Of a stretch of 64,000 nucleotides of DNA, positions 10,865 through 21,980 are shown in pieces. The first letter of the stretch is position 1. Each line of letters starts with the position of its first letter. Source of the stretch: Deinandra increscens subsp. villosa. Taxonomy: Eukaryota; Streptophyta; Magnoliopsida; Asterales; Asteraceae. The position numbers and the translations under genes are program-made. The stretch is from NCBI GenBank assembly GCA_039602395.1, contig JBCNJP010000008.1:23391817-23455816 (forward strand). The letters are read 5' to 3'. Below the pieces are notes generated by a model, which worked only from the letters and a program-made list of their open reading frames with translations, was not told the origin of the DNA and searched no databases.

Positions 10865-13279
10865 TAGCTCATGCCCTTCCGGGCTTTTCAAGATCAAGCC
10901 TGCATTTAGCATATATAAAATTTTCAATATTATGAATTTCGATCTCTTTTTCAAGAAGAAATAATTTTATAATTGATCGAACCTGCTCCTGAGCCATCAG
11001 AATTTGAAGAACCATCAGTATGTAAGATCCATACTTGTTCTTTGACTTCAGGAATAGAAATGGCATTTACACTTGTGCCAACTGGCACTTCCACCAGGAA
11101 ATCAGCTACTACTTGCCTTTTATTAAAACTCTTGGTTTAAATTGTATGTCAAATGGTCCTACTTTAATCACTCACTTGATCAATCTTCCAGACATTTCCG
11201 GTTTTCTAAAGATCCCTTGAATAGGATATGAAGTGAGAACATTTACAGTATGAGCTTGAAAATAACGATGAAGTCTTCTTGTAGCTTGCACAAGTGCTAG
11301 GACCACCTTTTCGATCATGGGATACCTGGTCTCGTAATCTTTTAGCATCTTGCTTATGTAGTAAATCGGAAGTTCTTTATCTTCCCTTTCGACTAATAGC
11401 ACATCTCTTACTGCGTTATCAGTTACCGCCAAATACATTATCAATTCTTCACTAACTCTCGGTGCAGTCAGAGTTGGAAGTGTAGCTAGAGCTATTTTTA
11501 ATTCTTCAAAGGCTTGATTTGCCTCAGGAGTCCATTCGAAGATCCCTTTCAATCTTTCTTTTAAAACTTTCATAAAGGGTGTAGCTCTTTCAGCTTCTTT
11601 TGATAAAAATCTATGCAAAGCCACTAAACGCCCATTTAGAGTTTGTATATCTTTAAGAGTTTTAGGCGGTTCCATTTCCATGACCGCTTTGACTTTCCTC
11701 GGATGTGCCTGGATCCCATCTTTATTGACTAGGACCCCTAAAAACTTGCCTTCCTCCATTGCAAATGAACATTTTCTGGGGTTTAACTTCATATTGATAC
11801 CCCACAAATTTTTAAAGGTCTCTTCAATGTCTTTGATCATATCTTCTTCATGAGAACATTTAATGACTACGTCATCCACATAGGCTTCAAGGTTTCTGCC
11901 TACTTGCGATTGAAAGGTCTTATCCATGAGACGCTGGTAAGTTGCACCAGCGTTTTTTAATCCAAATGGCATCTTTTTATAACATAATAAACCTTCATTT
12001 GTAATAAACGCAGTTTTGTCCTCGTCTCCTTTAGCCATAAAGATCTGATGATATCCTTTATATGCATCAAGGAAACACTTCCATCGATATCCCGCCAAAG
12101 AATCAACTTTAAGTCAATTTCTGGAAGTGGATAACAGTCCTTTGGACATGCTTTATTAAGTTCTTTAAAATCAATGCACTTTCGCCAGGAATTATCAGGT
12201 TTTCGGACTAAAACAGGATCTGCGACCCATGTTTGATAAAGTACTTCTCGAAGGATCCCTACTTCCACAAGTTTATCCACTTCCTCTTTAACCACATTTT
12301 TTCGAACCTGATCATAAATTCTTCGCTTCTGCTAAATAGGCTTTACACCTGGATAAAGTATTAGTTTATGCTCAGCAAAATGTCTAGGAACCCCCGTCAT
12401 ATCCGACGGTTCCCATGCGAAGATATCCACATTGTCTATTAATAGTTGAAACAACTTCTTCATTGTTTCTCCTTGTAGTTGTGATCCGATTTCTATTGTT
12501 TGATCTGGAAACTTCTCATTTATGATCCATTTGTTTTTCTCCATAGTATCATTTTTTATATTCTTCAAACTTCTTCCGGTGTCAAGGTGTTGGGAATCGA
12601 ACTAGCCCATGTGCTGTTGAAACTATAGCGCCCAAAACTTTAAGCCCAGGGCGACCAATGATGACATTGTGAGGAGAAGGAGTTGCAACCACAATAAAAG
12701 TCATCATCTCTTCTCGGAAGAGCTTATCGTCACCAAAGATCACTGGGAGAGTTATTTCTCCCATCGGATGTACCACTTCTCCAGAAAAACCAATGAGAGT
12801 GGAATTATGAGGCTTTAACCTTTGTTGCACATCCAATCCCATCTTCCGGAAGCAAGACTCATACATAATTTCTGATGCACTTCCGGTATCGAGATAGGTC
12901 CGTTTCACTAGAAACCCAGCAATATCGACAGTCACAATTATTGGATCTTCTCTTGATTCTTTTCCAATCAACGGTGGAAATGTAATCTCTTGACTTTTCC
13001 ATTTTTCTTCATCAAATTTTGTTTTAACACTACGATACCAAGTGTTCGATACTCTCCTTATCATTGCGATCATAGGTTGTTTAACAGCTGGAGGATGCCC
13101 CTCCTTGATATTTTTAACCAAATGCGATAGTTTTCCAGATTTGATGGCTTTTTCAATCTCGCCTCGCAAGTGTCTACAATTGTCTGTGTCATGACCACGA
13201 TCCTTATGATAGTCACAGTATTTACCCATGTCACTTCCCAAAGGATTATAAGTCCTTTGGGGTTTTGAAAATTGGACAT
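10865..13279 (-). pseudogene. Ty3/gypsy pol, element 2
   Basis: Protease with DTGSA at 12876-12890, RT with YVDD at 11871-11882, and only the start of RNase H (to 10869). Same frameshift after PLPEI as element 1 (frames 12295-11957 and 12098-11172). Relative to element 1 it lacks about 65 bases near 12588, between protease and RT, and has a stop near 12335. Otherwise nearly collinear and highly similar to element 1. Confidence 0.85.
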
Positions 13280-13299
13280 TCTCTGTTGCTAAGATTTCA

Positions 13300-14119
13300 C
13301 TTGGAGTTTTCGTAAGTGATGAGAAATCATTAGATCTAGGCTCCCATGCCTTTTTGTATCCTCCGTAATTACCCTCCCCCCTTCGATCATAGGGTTGAGA
13401 TCTGAATTTTTCTAGGATTGATTTTTTGTTGGTGCAGTGGAGACACTTGCATTTTCATTCCGGTAATTACCACTTTTTTTAGATGGTTTCTGGGTATTGA
13501 CGCCCTGAATGTTTCCGGAGGCGCTTCTTCCCTTTACATAGGTCCTTACACGATCCATAAGCACTTCCATTGTTTGAGGCACATCCTCATGCAATTTTTC
13601 CACCAGGTGCATATGTAGAACACCATGACAAAAGCCAGATATGCGTAATTGATCCTGTGCACCAGATATTTTCATAGTTTCATTATTAAAGGACATAACG
13701 AAGGTTTCAAGGCTTTCGTCATTCCTTCTTCGGATGTTATGCACTTCCGTCACCTCCTTTGTGCACTTCCGTTGTTGGCTAAATTGCCTTAGGAATTTCG
13801 TCCTTAGGTCATCAAAGCCACTTATCTATGCATTTGGAAGTGCATCGAACTATACTCTTGCGGGTCCAGTAAATGTTTGTACCAGCATGTGGCACCATGT
13901 TTTATCTGACCATCGTTCAAGCCTCCCAGCAGTGATAAAATCAAATATATGATCATCAGGATCTGTTAGTCCACCATACTTCTTTATGGAAGTTGGCATT
14001 TTCAGTTTTGCTGGGAACTTAGCATTTGCGATCCAATCTTGAAACTTAGAATGTTCTTGCATTGAAGCAGGAAAATAAGGAACAAATACATCCTTCGTTC
14101 CTGATATCATAAAATCCAT
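13300..14119 (-). pseudogene. Ty3/gypsy gag, element 2
   Basis: Starts at 14119 (MDFMISGTKDVF) and runs through LTDPDDHIFDFITAG, TFTGPARV and TEVHNIRRRNDES to the Asn/Lys-rich tail. The in-frame TAG after LLNA seen in element 3 is present here too (plus strand CTA near 13829). Encodes the capsid part only; no zinc knuckle visible. Confidence 0.8.
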
Positions 14120-14239
14120 AGGTCAGAATAAGATCAATGCCCTTTTTGAAAATTAAGGTCTTAATGCTACAATTCAACCATAGCAATTACAGCTTATTTA
14201 GAATTGCTCACATTTGCCTCTTATATGAGGTCTTTCAGA

Positions 14240-14473
14240 GTGACACTTCCAACACAAATGTAATTTGTTCGAAAGTGTCACATAACATCTACTTCGCAAG
14301 AGATCTCATTATAATCACTTCCGATGCGTGTACGTCTTACTCGGGAGTCTTCATTTACTATCATAATAACTTCCGACGCGCGTACGTCTTACTCGGAAAT
14401 CTTCAACTTAGTATTCACTTTTGAGAGATCATATCGACACCACTTCCGACGCACGTGTGTCTTACTCGGAAGT
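14240..14473 (-). repeat. hairpin array, element 2
   Basis: Inverted repeats at 14240-14282, 14317-14348, 14369-14400 and 14442-14473, homologous one by one to those of element 1. Stems are ACTTCCGA/TCGGAAGT types with a few mismatches. Confidence 0.78.
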
Positions 14474-14903
14474 GTATATCCATGTCCCCTTCCCTTCTCC
14501 TTTTTTTTTACAACTCAAACTCGTGAGTGTGCATTTGAAGCATCGAAGATTCAAATTTGAAGAAATTTTTTCCCGCCTTAATTTTTGTTCTTGTATATTT
14601 CCAAATTCCATAGGCAATCTTCATAGAACCCTCTTTGAATCTTCAAATCTTCATCCGGTATTCAATGGATTTCCAGATTTCGTGTTACATCAAACCATCC
14701 TCAATTGTTTATCCATTCATAAGGATTTCACACAATCATTAAATCATTATCATATCATAGAGATCAAAATACACCAAATTATCAAATCAACACTTGATCA
14801 TTAGTGATTAGATTAACAAATTCAAGTCAGCCTTATCGATCTAAAGTGTGTATATCGATCCAATGTTTTTTTTAAAACGAATTTCGTTATGCATTCAAAG
14901 TTA

Positions 14904-15136
14904 TCAATCAATACCTGGTGATTTTGTCTGTTTTGCAGTTGTACGATCTTCAATTAGAAGATCATCTAGATCCTTTTGAGCATCGGTTTTTCCAGAATCA
15001 TTTTCCGGAGTAAATTTGAGAGTTGCGAGGACCTCCTGCAACCACTTCTCACATTTTTCCTTATCCTGTAATTGTTTCAAAACCTGCAAATTTCTTAATA
15101 GAAAATCACGATCAAAGCCTCGTAAGGCAACCAAAG
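14904..15136 (-). pseudogene. leader ORF, C-terminal half
   Basis: Minus-strand second half of the leader ORF (LVALRGFDRDFLLRNLQVLK to SPGID). It stops at the plus-strand word CAAAG (15132-15136), where an LTR begins. The matching N-terminal half ends at CTTTG at 29242-29246, so the two halves show both sides of one insertion site. Confidence 0.8.
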
Positions 15137-15296
15137 TGATGAGGATAGGTGAAGGCTGGACATGCAAATGGCTTAGCGGATACATTTCCGATGATAAAGA
15201 TCTCAAGTGCAAGTGTCGAATAAAGAACAAAGCCGGAAATGATGCAGTTGCGGATGGGCAAGACACAAGTGCATCCAACCAGCTTATGAAGATCAA
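15137..15296 (+). repeat. truncated LTR (first 160 bp)
   Basis: Starts TGATGAGGATAGGTGAAGG and follows the family LTR as far as GCTTATGAAGATC, upstream of the TATA box, then breaks off into unrelated AAAATCAATCAATTG sequence. Confidence 0.8.
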
Positions 15297-15329
15297 AAGA
15301 AAATCAATCAATTGTACTCAAATATAGCA

Positions 15330-15640
15330 ATTTCAATAAAAAGATCCGCAAAAGCAGTTGTTAATTACAAAGGAAACAAGTGGTCTTGCAGTAAAGAAAA
15401 GAAAATCTCCTAGTTGGAATTTGCAATCTTCCCCCCATGACTCCAAGGTAGACACTTCCAAAACTACTGAGATCACTTCCGATTCTATGGAGATTGTTGA
15501 AGTTAATGATCAACTGGGAGAGGGTGTGCAGACAACAATTGATGTTGTGGGAACCCCTCCTCTTACTGATGATTTTGATATTGATGATTATTTATTGAAT
15601 TCACTTGATGTGTCACAAGATCCAGGTTTTTCTCCAATAA
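15330..15640 (+). pseudogene. fragment of antisense extra ORF (exon 2)
   Basis: Homologous to 10525-10815: KETSGLAVKKRKSPSWNL through DDFDIDDYLLNSLDVSQDP. It is an orphan exon fragment placed between a cut LTR and the 5' side of element 3. Confidence 0.8.
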
Positions 15641-15986
15641 AACAATCAATTCATTCACTGTGAGGAATGAATTCCCACCTCGAATGGTTGAAGAAGAATA
15701 ATAGCTTGTTCCTCAAATATAGTTTGAGGTTGTTCCTCAAACATAGTTTGAGGTTTTTCCTCAAATATAGTTTGGGGAATGAAGAATAATAGATGAATTT
15801 ATTGAAGTTGCGGATTTTTCATTACCACCCAAGGGAGGAAGCAGGATCAAAAGATCCGCAAAAGCAGGTCAAAGATCCGCAACTTCAATACAACAATCAA
15901 TTCATCTATTATTCTTCATTACATAGCTTGTTCCTAGGTGAATTATAATTTCATATCTACATACGGTGTGATTTTGTGGTTCATCA
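15641..15986 (+). repeat. scrambled 5' LTR of element 3
   Basis: Only the last ~100 bp (from AATCAATTCATCTATTATTC to TGTGGTTCATCA, 15890-15986) are normal LTR. Before it are three tandem copies of a ~25-base word TTCCTCAAATATAGTTTGAGG (15708-15775) and a second, 45-base piece of the antisense ORF (ACCACCCAAGGGAGG..., ~15822-15868). The LTR promoter region is missing. Confidence 0.75.
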
Positions 15987-16022
15987 ATTGGCGCCATCCG
16001 TATTCTCAGGGATTGGTGAAAA

Positions 16023-16463
16023 ATGGAGAAGCAATCAGATGAATCCGTAAAGAGGAAGTCAATTTTTGATCTAGGAGGATCACTCAAAAACATTCTGAGC
16101 TCGAAAGGATCAGCTGGAAAAATCGGTGAAAGAGTTCCGATGTTTCCATCACTTAATCGATCCGATGATAATCCGTATTCAGATCATGATGATGCTGATG
16201 ATAATGTTGATCCGAATGATGCTTTGGTTGCCTTACGAGGCTTTGATCGTGATTTTCTGTTGAGAAATTTGCAGGTTTTGAAACAATTACAGGATAAGGA
16301 AAAACGGGAGAAGTGGTTGCAGGAGGTCCGCGCAACTCTCAAATTTACTCCGGAAAAGGATTCTGGAAAAACCGATGCTCAAAAGGATCTAGATGATCTT
16401 CTAAATGAAGATCGTACAACTGCAAAACAGACAAAATCACCAGGTATTGATTTACAACTTTGA
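16023..16463 (+). CDS. leader ORF, 146 codons, element 3
   Basis: Complete copy, 27 bases beyond the primer site, same length as the ORF at 4153-4593 and differing in only a handful of residues. Basic N-terminus, acidic SDHDDADDNVDPND centre, Lys/Glu-rich C-terminal half. No recognised domain; function unknown. Confidence 0.65.
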   Translation: MEKQSDESVKRKSIFDLGGSLKNILSSKGSAGKIGERVPMFPSLNRSDDNPYSDHDDADDNVDPNDALVALRGFDRDFLLRNLQVLKQLQDKEKREKWLQEVRATLKFTPEKDSGKTDAQKDLDDLLNEDRTTAKQTKSPGIDLQL

Positions 16464-16890
16464 ATATGTGACGAAATTCGTTTTTTAAAACATTGGATCG
16501 ATATACACATTTTGGTTTGATAAGGCTAACTTGATTTGATAATTCAATCACTAATGATCAATTGTTGATATGATAATTTAATATATTTTGATCTCTATGA
16601 TATGATAATGATTTAATGATTGCGTGAAATCCTTACGAATGGATAAACAATTGAGTATGGTTTGATGTAACACGAAATCTGGAAATCCGTTGAATACCGG
16701 ATGAAGATTTGAAGATTCAAAGAGGATTCTATGAAGATTGTCTATGAAATCTGGAAAGCTACAAGAACAAAAATTAAGGCGGGAAAACATTTCTTCAAAA
16801 TTTGAATCTTCGATACTTCAAAGGCACACTTATGAGTTGAGTTGTAAAAAAAAAAAAAAAAAAGAAGAAGAGAAAAGGACATGGATATAC

Positions 16891-17176
16891 ACTTCCGAGT
16901 AAGACACACGTGTGTCGGAAGTGGTGTCGATATGATCTCTTAAAAGTGGATACTAAGTTGAAGACTTCCCAGTAAGATGTACGCGCGTCGGAAGTAATTA
17001 TGATAGTAAATGAAGACTTCCGAGTAAGACGTACGCGCGTCGGAAGTAATTATGATAGTAAATAAAGACTTCCGTGTAAGACGTACACGCGTCGGAAGTG
17101 ATTATAATGAGATCTCTTGCGAAGTAGATGCTATGTGACACTTCCGAACAAATTACACTTGTGTTGGAAGTGTCAC
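16891..17176 (+). repeat. hairpin array, element 3 (five units)
   Basis: Five inverted repeats: 16891-16922, 16964-16995, 17016-17047, 17068-17099 (8-bp stems ACTTCCGA/TCGGAAGT or one mismatch, 16-base loops with a CGTACGCGCG-type word) and 17135-17176 (11-bp perfect stem GTGACACTTCC/GGAAGTGTCAC). One more unit than in elements 1 and 2, so the array grows by tandem duplication of a ~52-base unit. Confidence 0.85.
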
Positions 17177-17297
17177 CCTGAAAGACCTTATATAAGAGGC
17201 AAATATGAGCAATTCTAAATAAAGCTGTAATTGCTATGGTTGAATTGTAACATTAAGACCTTAATTCTCAAAAAAGGCATTGATCTTATTCTAACCT

Positions 17298-18137
17298 ATG
17301 GATTTTATGATATCAGGAACGAAGGATGTATTTGTCCCTTATTTTCCTACTTCAATGCAAGAGCATTCTAAGTTTCAAGATTGGATCTCGAATGCTAAGT
17401 TCCCAACAAAGCTGAAAATGCCAACTTCCATAAAGAAGTATGGTGGATTAACAGATCCTGATGATCATATATTTGATTTTATCACTGCTGGGAGGCTTGA
17501 ACGATGGTCGGAAGAAACATGGTGCCACATGCTGGTACAAACCTTTACTGGACCCGCAAGAGTATGGTTCGATGCACTTCTAAATGCATAGATAAGTGGA
17601 TTTGAAGACCTAAGGACGAAATTCCTAAGGCAATTTAGCCAACAACGGAAGTGCACAAAGGAGGTGACGGAAGTGCATAACATCCGAAGAAGGAATGACG
17701 AAAGTTTTGAAAGCTTCGTTATGCGCTTTAATAATGAAACTATGAAAATATCTGGTGCACAGGATCAATTACGCATAACTGGCTTTTGTCATGGTGTTCG
17801 ACATACGCACCTGGTGGAAAAATTACACGAGGATCTACCTCAGACAATGGAAGTGCTTATGGATCGTGTTAGGACCTATGTAAAGGGAAGAAGCGCCTCT
17901 GGAAACATTCAGGGTGTCAATACCCAGAAACCATCTAAAAAAAATGGTAATTACCGGAATACAAATGCAAGTGTCTCCGCTGCACCAACAAAAAATCAAT
18001 CCTGGAAAAAATTCAGATCTCAACCCTATGATCGAAGGGGGGAGGGTAATTACGGAGGATACAAAAAGGCATGGGAGCCTAGATCTAATGATTTCTCGTC
18101 ACTTACGAAAACTCCAAGTGAAATCTTAGCAACATAG
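17298..18137 (+). pseudogene. Ty3/gypsy gag, element 3, one in-frame TAG
   Basis: Best gag copy. Starts MDFMISGTKDVFVPYFP; contains LTDPDDHIFDF, TWCHMLVQTFTGPARVWFDALL, an in-frame TAG at 17589-17591, then ISGFEDLRTKFLRQFSQ, TEVHNIRRRNDES and a basic Asn/Gln-rich tail to 18137. The LRTKFLRQF block is the usual retrotransposon gag core. Frame is the same on both sides of the TAG. Pol is lost after ~60 bases. Confidence 0.82.
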
Positions 18138-18197
18138 AATGTCCAATTTTCAAAACCCCAAAGGACTTATAACCGTTTGGGAAGTGACATGGGTAAA

Positions 18198-18541
18198 TGA
18201 AAATGCGTGAGCATCGGATCGTCTACTCGATCTAGCTAATCGGACATCGAAACGTAATTAACCGATTGATTTATTGATCAAAGAAGAACAATTACAATCA
18301 GCAAACACTCAGAATTAGACACAGAGAATACACACTCAGAAACACACACTTAACAGAATTTGCACGCTCAGAATTACTCAGTTACAAAGACCAAACGTAT
18401 ATTTATATCCAGCTGGCCGAGCTTCGGCCGAACCTCAGGTTCAGCCAGTCCGAACTTCAGGTTCGGACCTAGATCGGCCAGACCTAGTTTGACTTGATCT
18501 TGATCTTGCTTGATACTTCACACGACGCACATATCAGGTAT
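18198..18541 (-). repeat. 3' LTR of Ty1/copia (Sirevirus-like) element C
   Basis: In element sense it starts TGATACCTGATATGTGCG (at 18541) and ends GCTCACGCATTTTCA (18198). A TATA box (GGATATAAATATACG) lies at ~18391-18405, and just upstream of it is a cluster of CCGAACCT/AGGTTCGG words (18415-18480). It is inserted in element 3's pol start. Confidence 0.75.
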
Positions 18542-18672
18542 CAACAAACTCCCCCTCGTCGTGTGCAGTATCCCTTCAAAAACATCAACGTTGTATCTTC
18601 AAACAAGCTCCCCCTCAAGTGTAGAATCCGTTCGTTCAAGGAAATGAATCGTCAAACAAACTCCTCCTCAAC
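18542..18672 (-). promoter_or_regulatory. triple polypurine tract of element C
   Basis: Minus strand reads GAGGGGGAGTTTGTTGA next to the LTR (~18545-18560), GAGGGGGAGCTTGTTTGA (~18603-18617) and GAGGAGGAGTTTGTTTGA (~18656-18671). Multiple polypurine tracts upstream of the 3' LTR are a known Sirevirus trait. Confidence 0.75.
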
Positions 18673-20223
18673 TCGATCGTAGCTTAATCTTGAATACTTG
18701 ATGACATTTTAGTGTATCACTGGTCTTTCATCAACATCTTCAGAAGACTTGAAGTTGTGATAACTTGCACATAGCAACTAACATTAAAAATAATCTTGGT
18801 GCAAAACGTCTCTTTGAGACTCCAAGATATGATTTTGAAAATGATTTGTATCACGTGTTGATCAGATCGAAAATAAAGCAGAAACAAAATCTTTTTGACT
18901 TTTTGACAGTTTATGCTAAAACACACCAACATTATTTTTGTTCTATTCAGAAATGAAATGAAATTGCAATACAAAATCAAATGCTATTTTTGGTATGAGA
19001 AAGATTACTATATGGGATCATATTGAACATAACGCACTGAACTGCACTTCAATTTTGATTAATCGAAGCACATAAGTCATGCCGATTGCTGGTATAATTT
19101 GTTCAATTTAAACTCAGGCAGAATCATACTCATAACATCTGGATATGTTAGGGTAATGATTAGATTTGCATCAACCAGTGTATCCCACACTATCAGACAT
19201 AATCAGACATTTTCAGCTTTTCTTTTCTTTTTCCTTTTGTATGACAGCACTTGTGAATTTTCACAATGCATAATAATTTCATGATATAGTCAACTGTGTT
19301 CCATGCAAAAAGAAATAAGAACGTTAAATCGTCTACCTTAAGGTCGATCTTTCGATACGCAGATAAGGCCTCGGATTTAACAAAATAAGAAAATAAAAAC
19401 AAGTTGAAATTGTATAACCCAACAACAATCAGGTCGGTACTTCCGTACACGCAAAGAAAGTCCGATGAGTTACACGAAACACCAAAGAAAATAAAGCAGA
19501 ACGTCAAACGAACAACGATCAAGTCGATCTTTCGATACGCAGAGAAAGTCCGATCGTTTGACAAAATAAAGAAAATCAAACAAGTTTAAATCTTTGCAAA
19601 ATGAACACATGTATACACAGTGACTTCTCATTTTGAATTTCACACTTATTTTTCTTTTTGTGTCATGAAATATGCATCAAGATGTTATCCACATGGTCAA
19701 GCAATAGTATTTAATGTATATCACATCTGAATACTTTCTGATTTGCCGAGCCTACCAAGCATATCAAACAATGATATTATGGCTCTTTCATCTACTCTAT
19801 CCATGAGTCAGATACGTAAGCCAATGTACTATCATTTCCCAATGATCAATTTCTCACAATTGTATATTTAGCATGTATTCACCTTCCTTCATTATATATT
19901 TGGCATGTATTCACTTTCTCCCCATAACATGCTTTCAAATACTCACCCATACTTACAATATTCTCCCCCTTAAAATGAAAACTCTATTTTTGGATTTTCA
20001 TTTTACACAAAAACAAGACTCTATTTTTGGTATTTTTGAGAAAAACTTTGTAAACAAAGAAAAGTGATCAATCAACACGGATAGTTTGTAGATTTGAATT
20101 GCAGAAAACTTGCAGATAAAAAGATTTATCATGAAATTTAAATTAAAACAGAATACTCCTCCATCAACAACTTTGCAATCGTCGATAGGTCTTCTAGAAG
20201 TACCTGCACACTGGTCAAACTAA
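18673..20223 (-). other. 3' spacer of element C
   Basis: No coding frame. Holds the triple hairpin (19323-19562) and a conserved GAAAATCCAAAAATAGAG word followed by a polypurine tract (19961-19999, minus strand). It is the inverted homologue of 27388-28849 and of 31726-33280. Confidence 0.7.
19323..19562 (-). ncRNA. three-hairpin array, copy C
   Basis: Three successive inverted repeats: 19323-19330/19374-19381 (8 bp perfect), 19412-19418/19470-19476 (6 of 7), 19503-19511/19554-19562 (9 bp perfect). Each encloses a similar core that in element sense reads ATCGGACTTTCTCTGCGTN followed by CGACTTGAT. Called a structured RNA element only on base pairing. Confidence 0.55.
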
Positions 20224-20886
20224 TTAGTCCAAAAATGACCCGAAGCAAATCGCTTCTGGTCGACCAGTGTCCTTGTTTTGTTTAGAAACCACCTTAGGTT
20301 TCCATTGTTGTTGTTTTGGTAATTCAGATTTTGATGAAACAATCACAGGTGACTGTGATGATGAACCTACACTTTGAACCTTTGTAAACATTGGAACAAA
20401 ACGTTTTTGTTTATGAAAGAATGTAGGTTTAATTTCATCAAAAACTCTGCCTTGTTCATCAAAGAACTTTGATGTGGCAGATTTACCAAAAACTGATTTC
20501 ATGTTAAATCTATGTGGTGAAGCAGCAGGTGATGGAAAATCTTTTGCCATATGTCCTGGACGACGGCAAATATAACAAATTCTTGTCGTTTTGTCCCATC
20601 TTTGATGTACCTGCGAAGAACACACATGAATATCTCTAACATGATCAGAATGAGAATCATATACCTGATGCATGTGATCATGTACCCATTTAGATGTAGG
20701 GCTTAGAGATTGAGAACTGTCAGAAGAAATGGTTGCTTTCACAAAGACCTCAGCAATCTTCCGAGCATCAACACAATGAAGTGGAAATTCTTTGTCTGAA
20801 AATAATTGATCCGAACCCTTGAGTTTGTAAAAACGTTCGTGTTGAATTTTATCAGCTTGAGAAACTTCCTTCTTCACTTGTTTCAT
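20224..20886 (-). pseudogene. Sirevirus-type gag, C-terminal part, element C
   Basis: Minus-strand ORF entering the N gap at its 5' side. Contains SPTSKWVHDHMHQVYDS, a zinc knuckle CYICRRPGHMAKDF at 20536-20577 in which the last Cys is replaced by Phe, and the end motif DTGRPEAICFGSF shared with 27320-27387. The knuckle would bind element RNA. After the stop the sequence passes directly into the 3' spacer: protease to RNase H are absent. Confidence 0.75.
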
Positions 20887-21386
20887 NNNNNNNNNNNNNN
20901 NNNNNNNNNNNNNNNNNNNNNNNNNNNNNNNNNNNNNNNNNNNNNNNNNNNNNNNNNNNNNNNNNNNNNNNNNNNNNNNNNNNNNNNNNNNNNNNNNNNN
21001 NNNNNNNNNNNNNNNNNNNNNNNNNNNNNNNNNNNNNNNNNNNNNNNNNNNNNNNNNNNNNNNNNNNNNNNNNNNNNNNNNNNNNNNNNNNNNNNNNNNN
21101 NNNNNNNNNNNNNNNNNNNNNNNNNNNNNNNNNNNNNNNNNNNNNNNNNNNNNNNNNNNNNNNNNNNNNNNNNNNNNNNNNNNNNNNNNNNNNNNNNNNN
21201 NNNNNNNNNNNNNNNNNNNNNNNNNNNNNNNNNNNNNNNNNNNNNNNNNNNNNNNNNNNNNNNNNNNNNNNNNNNNNNNNNNNNNNNNNNNNNNNNNNNN
21301 NNNNNNNNNNNNNNNNNNNNNNNNNNNNNNNNNNNNNNNNNNNNNNNNNNNNNNNNNNNNNNNNNNNNNNNNNNNNNNNNNNNNNN
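20887..21386. other. assembly gap, 500 N
   Basis: Exactly 500 N, a fixed-size gap of unknown real length. Coding sequence runs in from both sides in opposite directions (gag on minus at left, integrase on plus at right). Confidence 0.99.
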
Positions 21387-21659
21387 AACGGCGTGGCAGA
21401 AAGAAAGAATCGTACCATTATTGAAACAGCACGAACAATGTTGGCTGATGCTCAGTTGCCGGTTCCTTTTTGGACTGAAGCTGTCAACACTGCTTGTCAC
21501 GTGCTGAATAGGGTACTAACTGTTAAGAGGCTTGGAAAGACATGTTACGAATTGATCAAGAATCGCAAACCGACTCTTGATTACTTAGAGCCATTTGGGT
21601 GTCCATGTACCGTGTTAACGTCTGCGGGCAAATTTGATAACAAAGTTTTTGAAGGAGTA
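21387..21659 (+). pseudogene. Ty1/copia integrase fragment
   Basis: Opens out of the gap with NGVAERKNRTIIETARTML, then FWTEAVNTACHVLNRV and DYLEPFGCPCTVL, the C-terminal part of the copia integrase core (host DNA joining). It breaks off after KFDNKVFEG, where an LTR-like segment starts. The 5' part is in the gap or missing. Confidence 0.85.
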
Positions 21660-21970
21660 TACAAACAATTTAGCTCCGGGGGAGGTCGGACAGAACCTCC
21701 CCTCTCAACATATTGATCTGAGAAGACACTGGACAAAAACTTACAATGAAATACAAAGACTTCACTATTTATACTATTTTGATCTGGGCCGAACCTGGGA
21801 CCTCCGAACCTGGTCCGAACTCCCTCCGAACCTGGAGTTCGGCCAAGGTTTGGAGCCTCCAAACCTTGAGTTCGGCCGGGGTTCGGACCCCAGACTTTGT
21901 CCACTCTCAAATCAGTCTGTTCGTCAATTCGAACAGTAACGGCCACAAAAGGTTCATGCACTAACAAAGG
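21660..21970 (-). repeat. LTR-like segment with CCGAACCT word array
   Basis: In minus sense: a cluster of AGGTTCGG/CCGAACCT words (21783-21900), then TATAAATAGTGAAG (~21760-21775), the same order as in the LTR at 18198-18541. Exact ends unclear; a GGGGGAGGTCGG palindrome lies at the left end. Confidence 0.5.
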
Positions 21971-21980
21971 GAGTACAAGA

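Larger units (their letters stand above)
8172..15136 (-). mobile_element. Ty3/gypsy element 2 (Tat-like), internally deleted
   Basis: Minus-strand element: 3' LTR 8172-8545, polypurine tract 8546-8559, antisense ORF on the plus strand 9351-10850, pol 10865-13279, gag 13300-14119, hairpin array 14240-14473, C-terminal half of the leader ORF 14904-15136. The end of RNase H and all of integrase are missing, with antisense ORF joined to pol near 10850-10870. At the 5' side the leader ORF is broken by the LTR beginning at 15137. Confidence 0.85.
15887..18197 (+). mobile_element. Ty3/gypsy element 3 (Tat-like), plus strand, truncated after gag
   Basis: LTR end, primer site TTGGCGCC (15988-15995), leader ORF, hairpin array, gag, and the first bases of pol, ending at 18197 where a copia LTR begins. 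Opposite orientation to elements 1 and 2. Confidence 0.85.

Noticed and set aside
17589..17597. Programmed stop readthrough in gag
   Set aside because: The context TAG ATA AGT lacks the known CARYYA signal; kept only as an open alternative.
21655..21975. GAGTA target duplication around the LTR-like segment
   Set aside because: GAGTA occurs at both sides, but the segment between does not begin TG and end CA, so the match may be chance.
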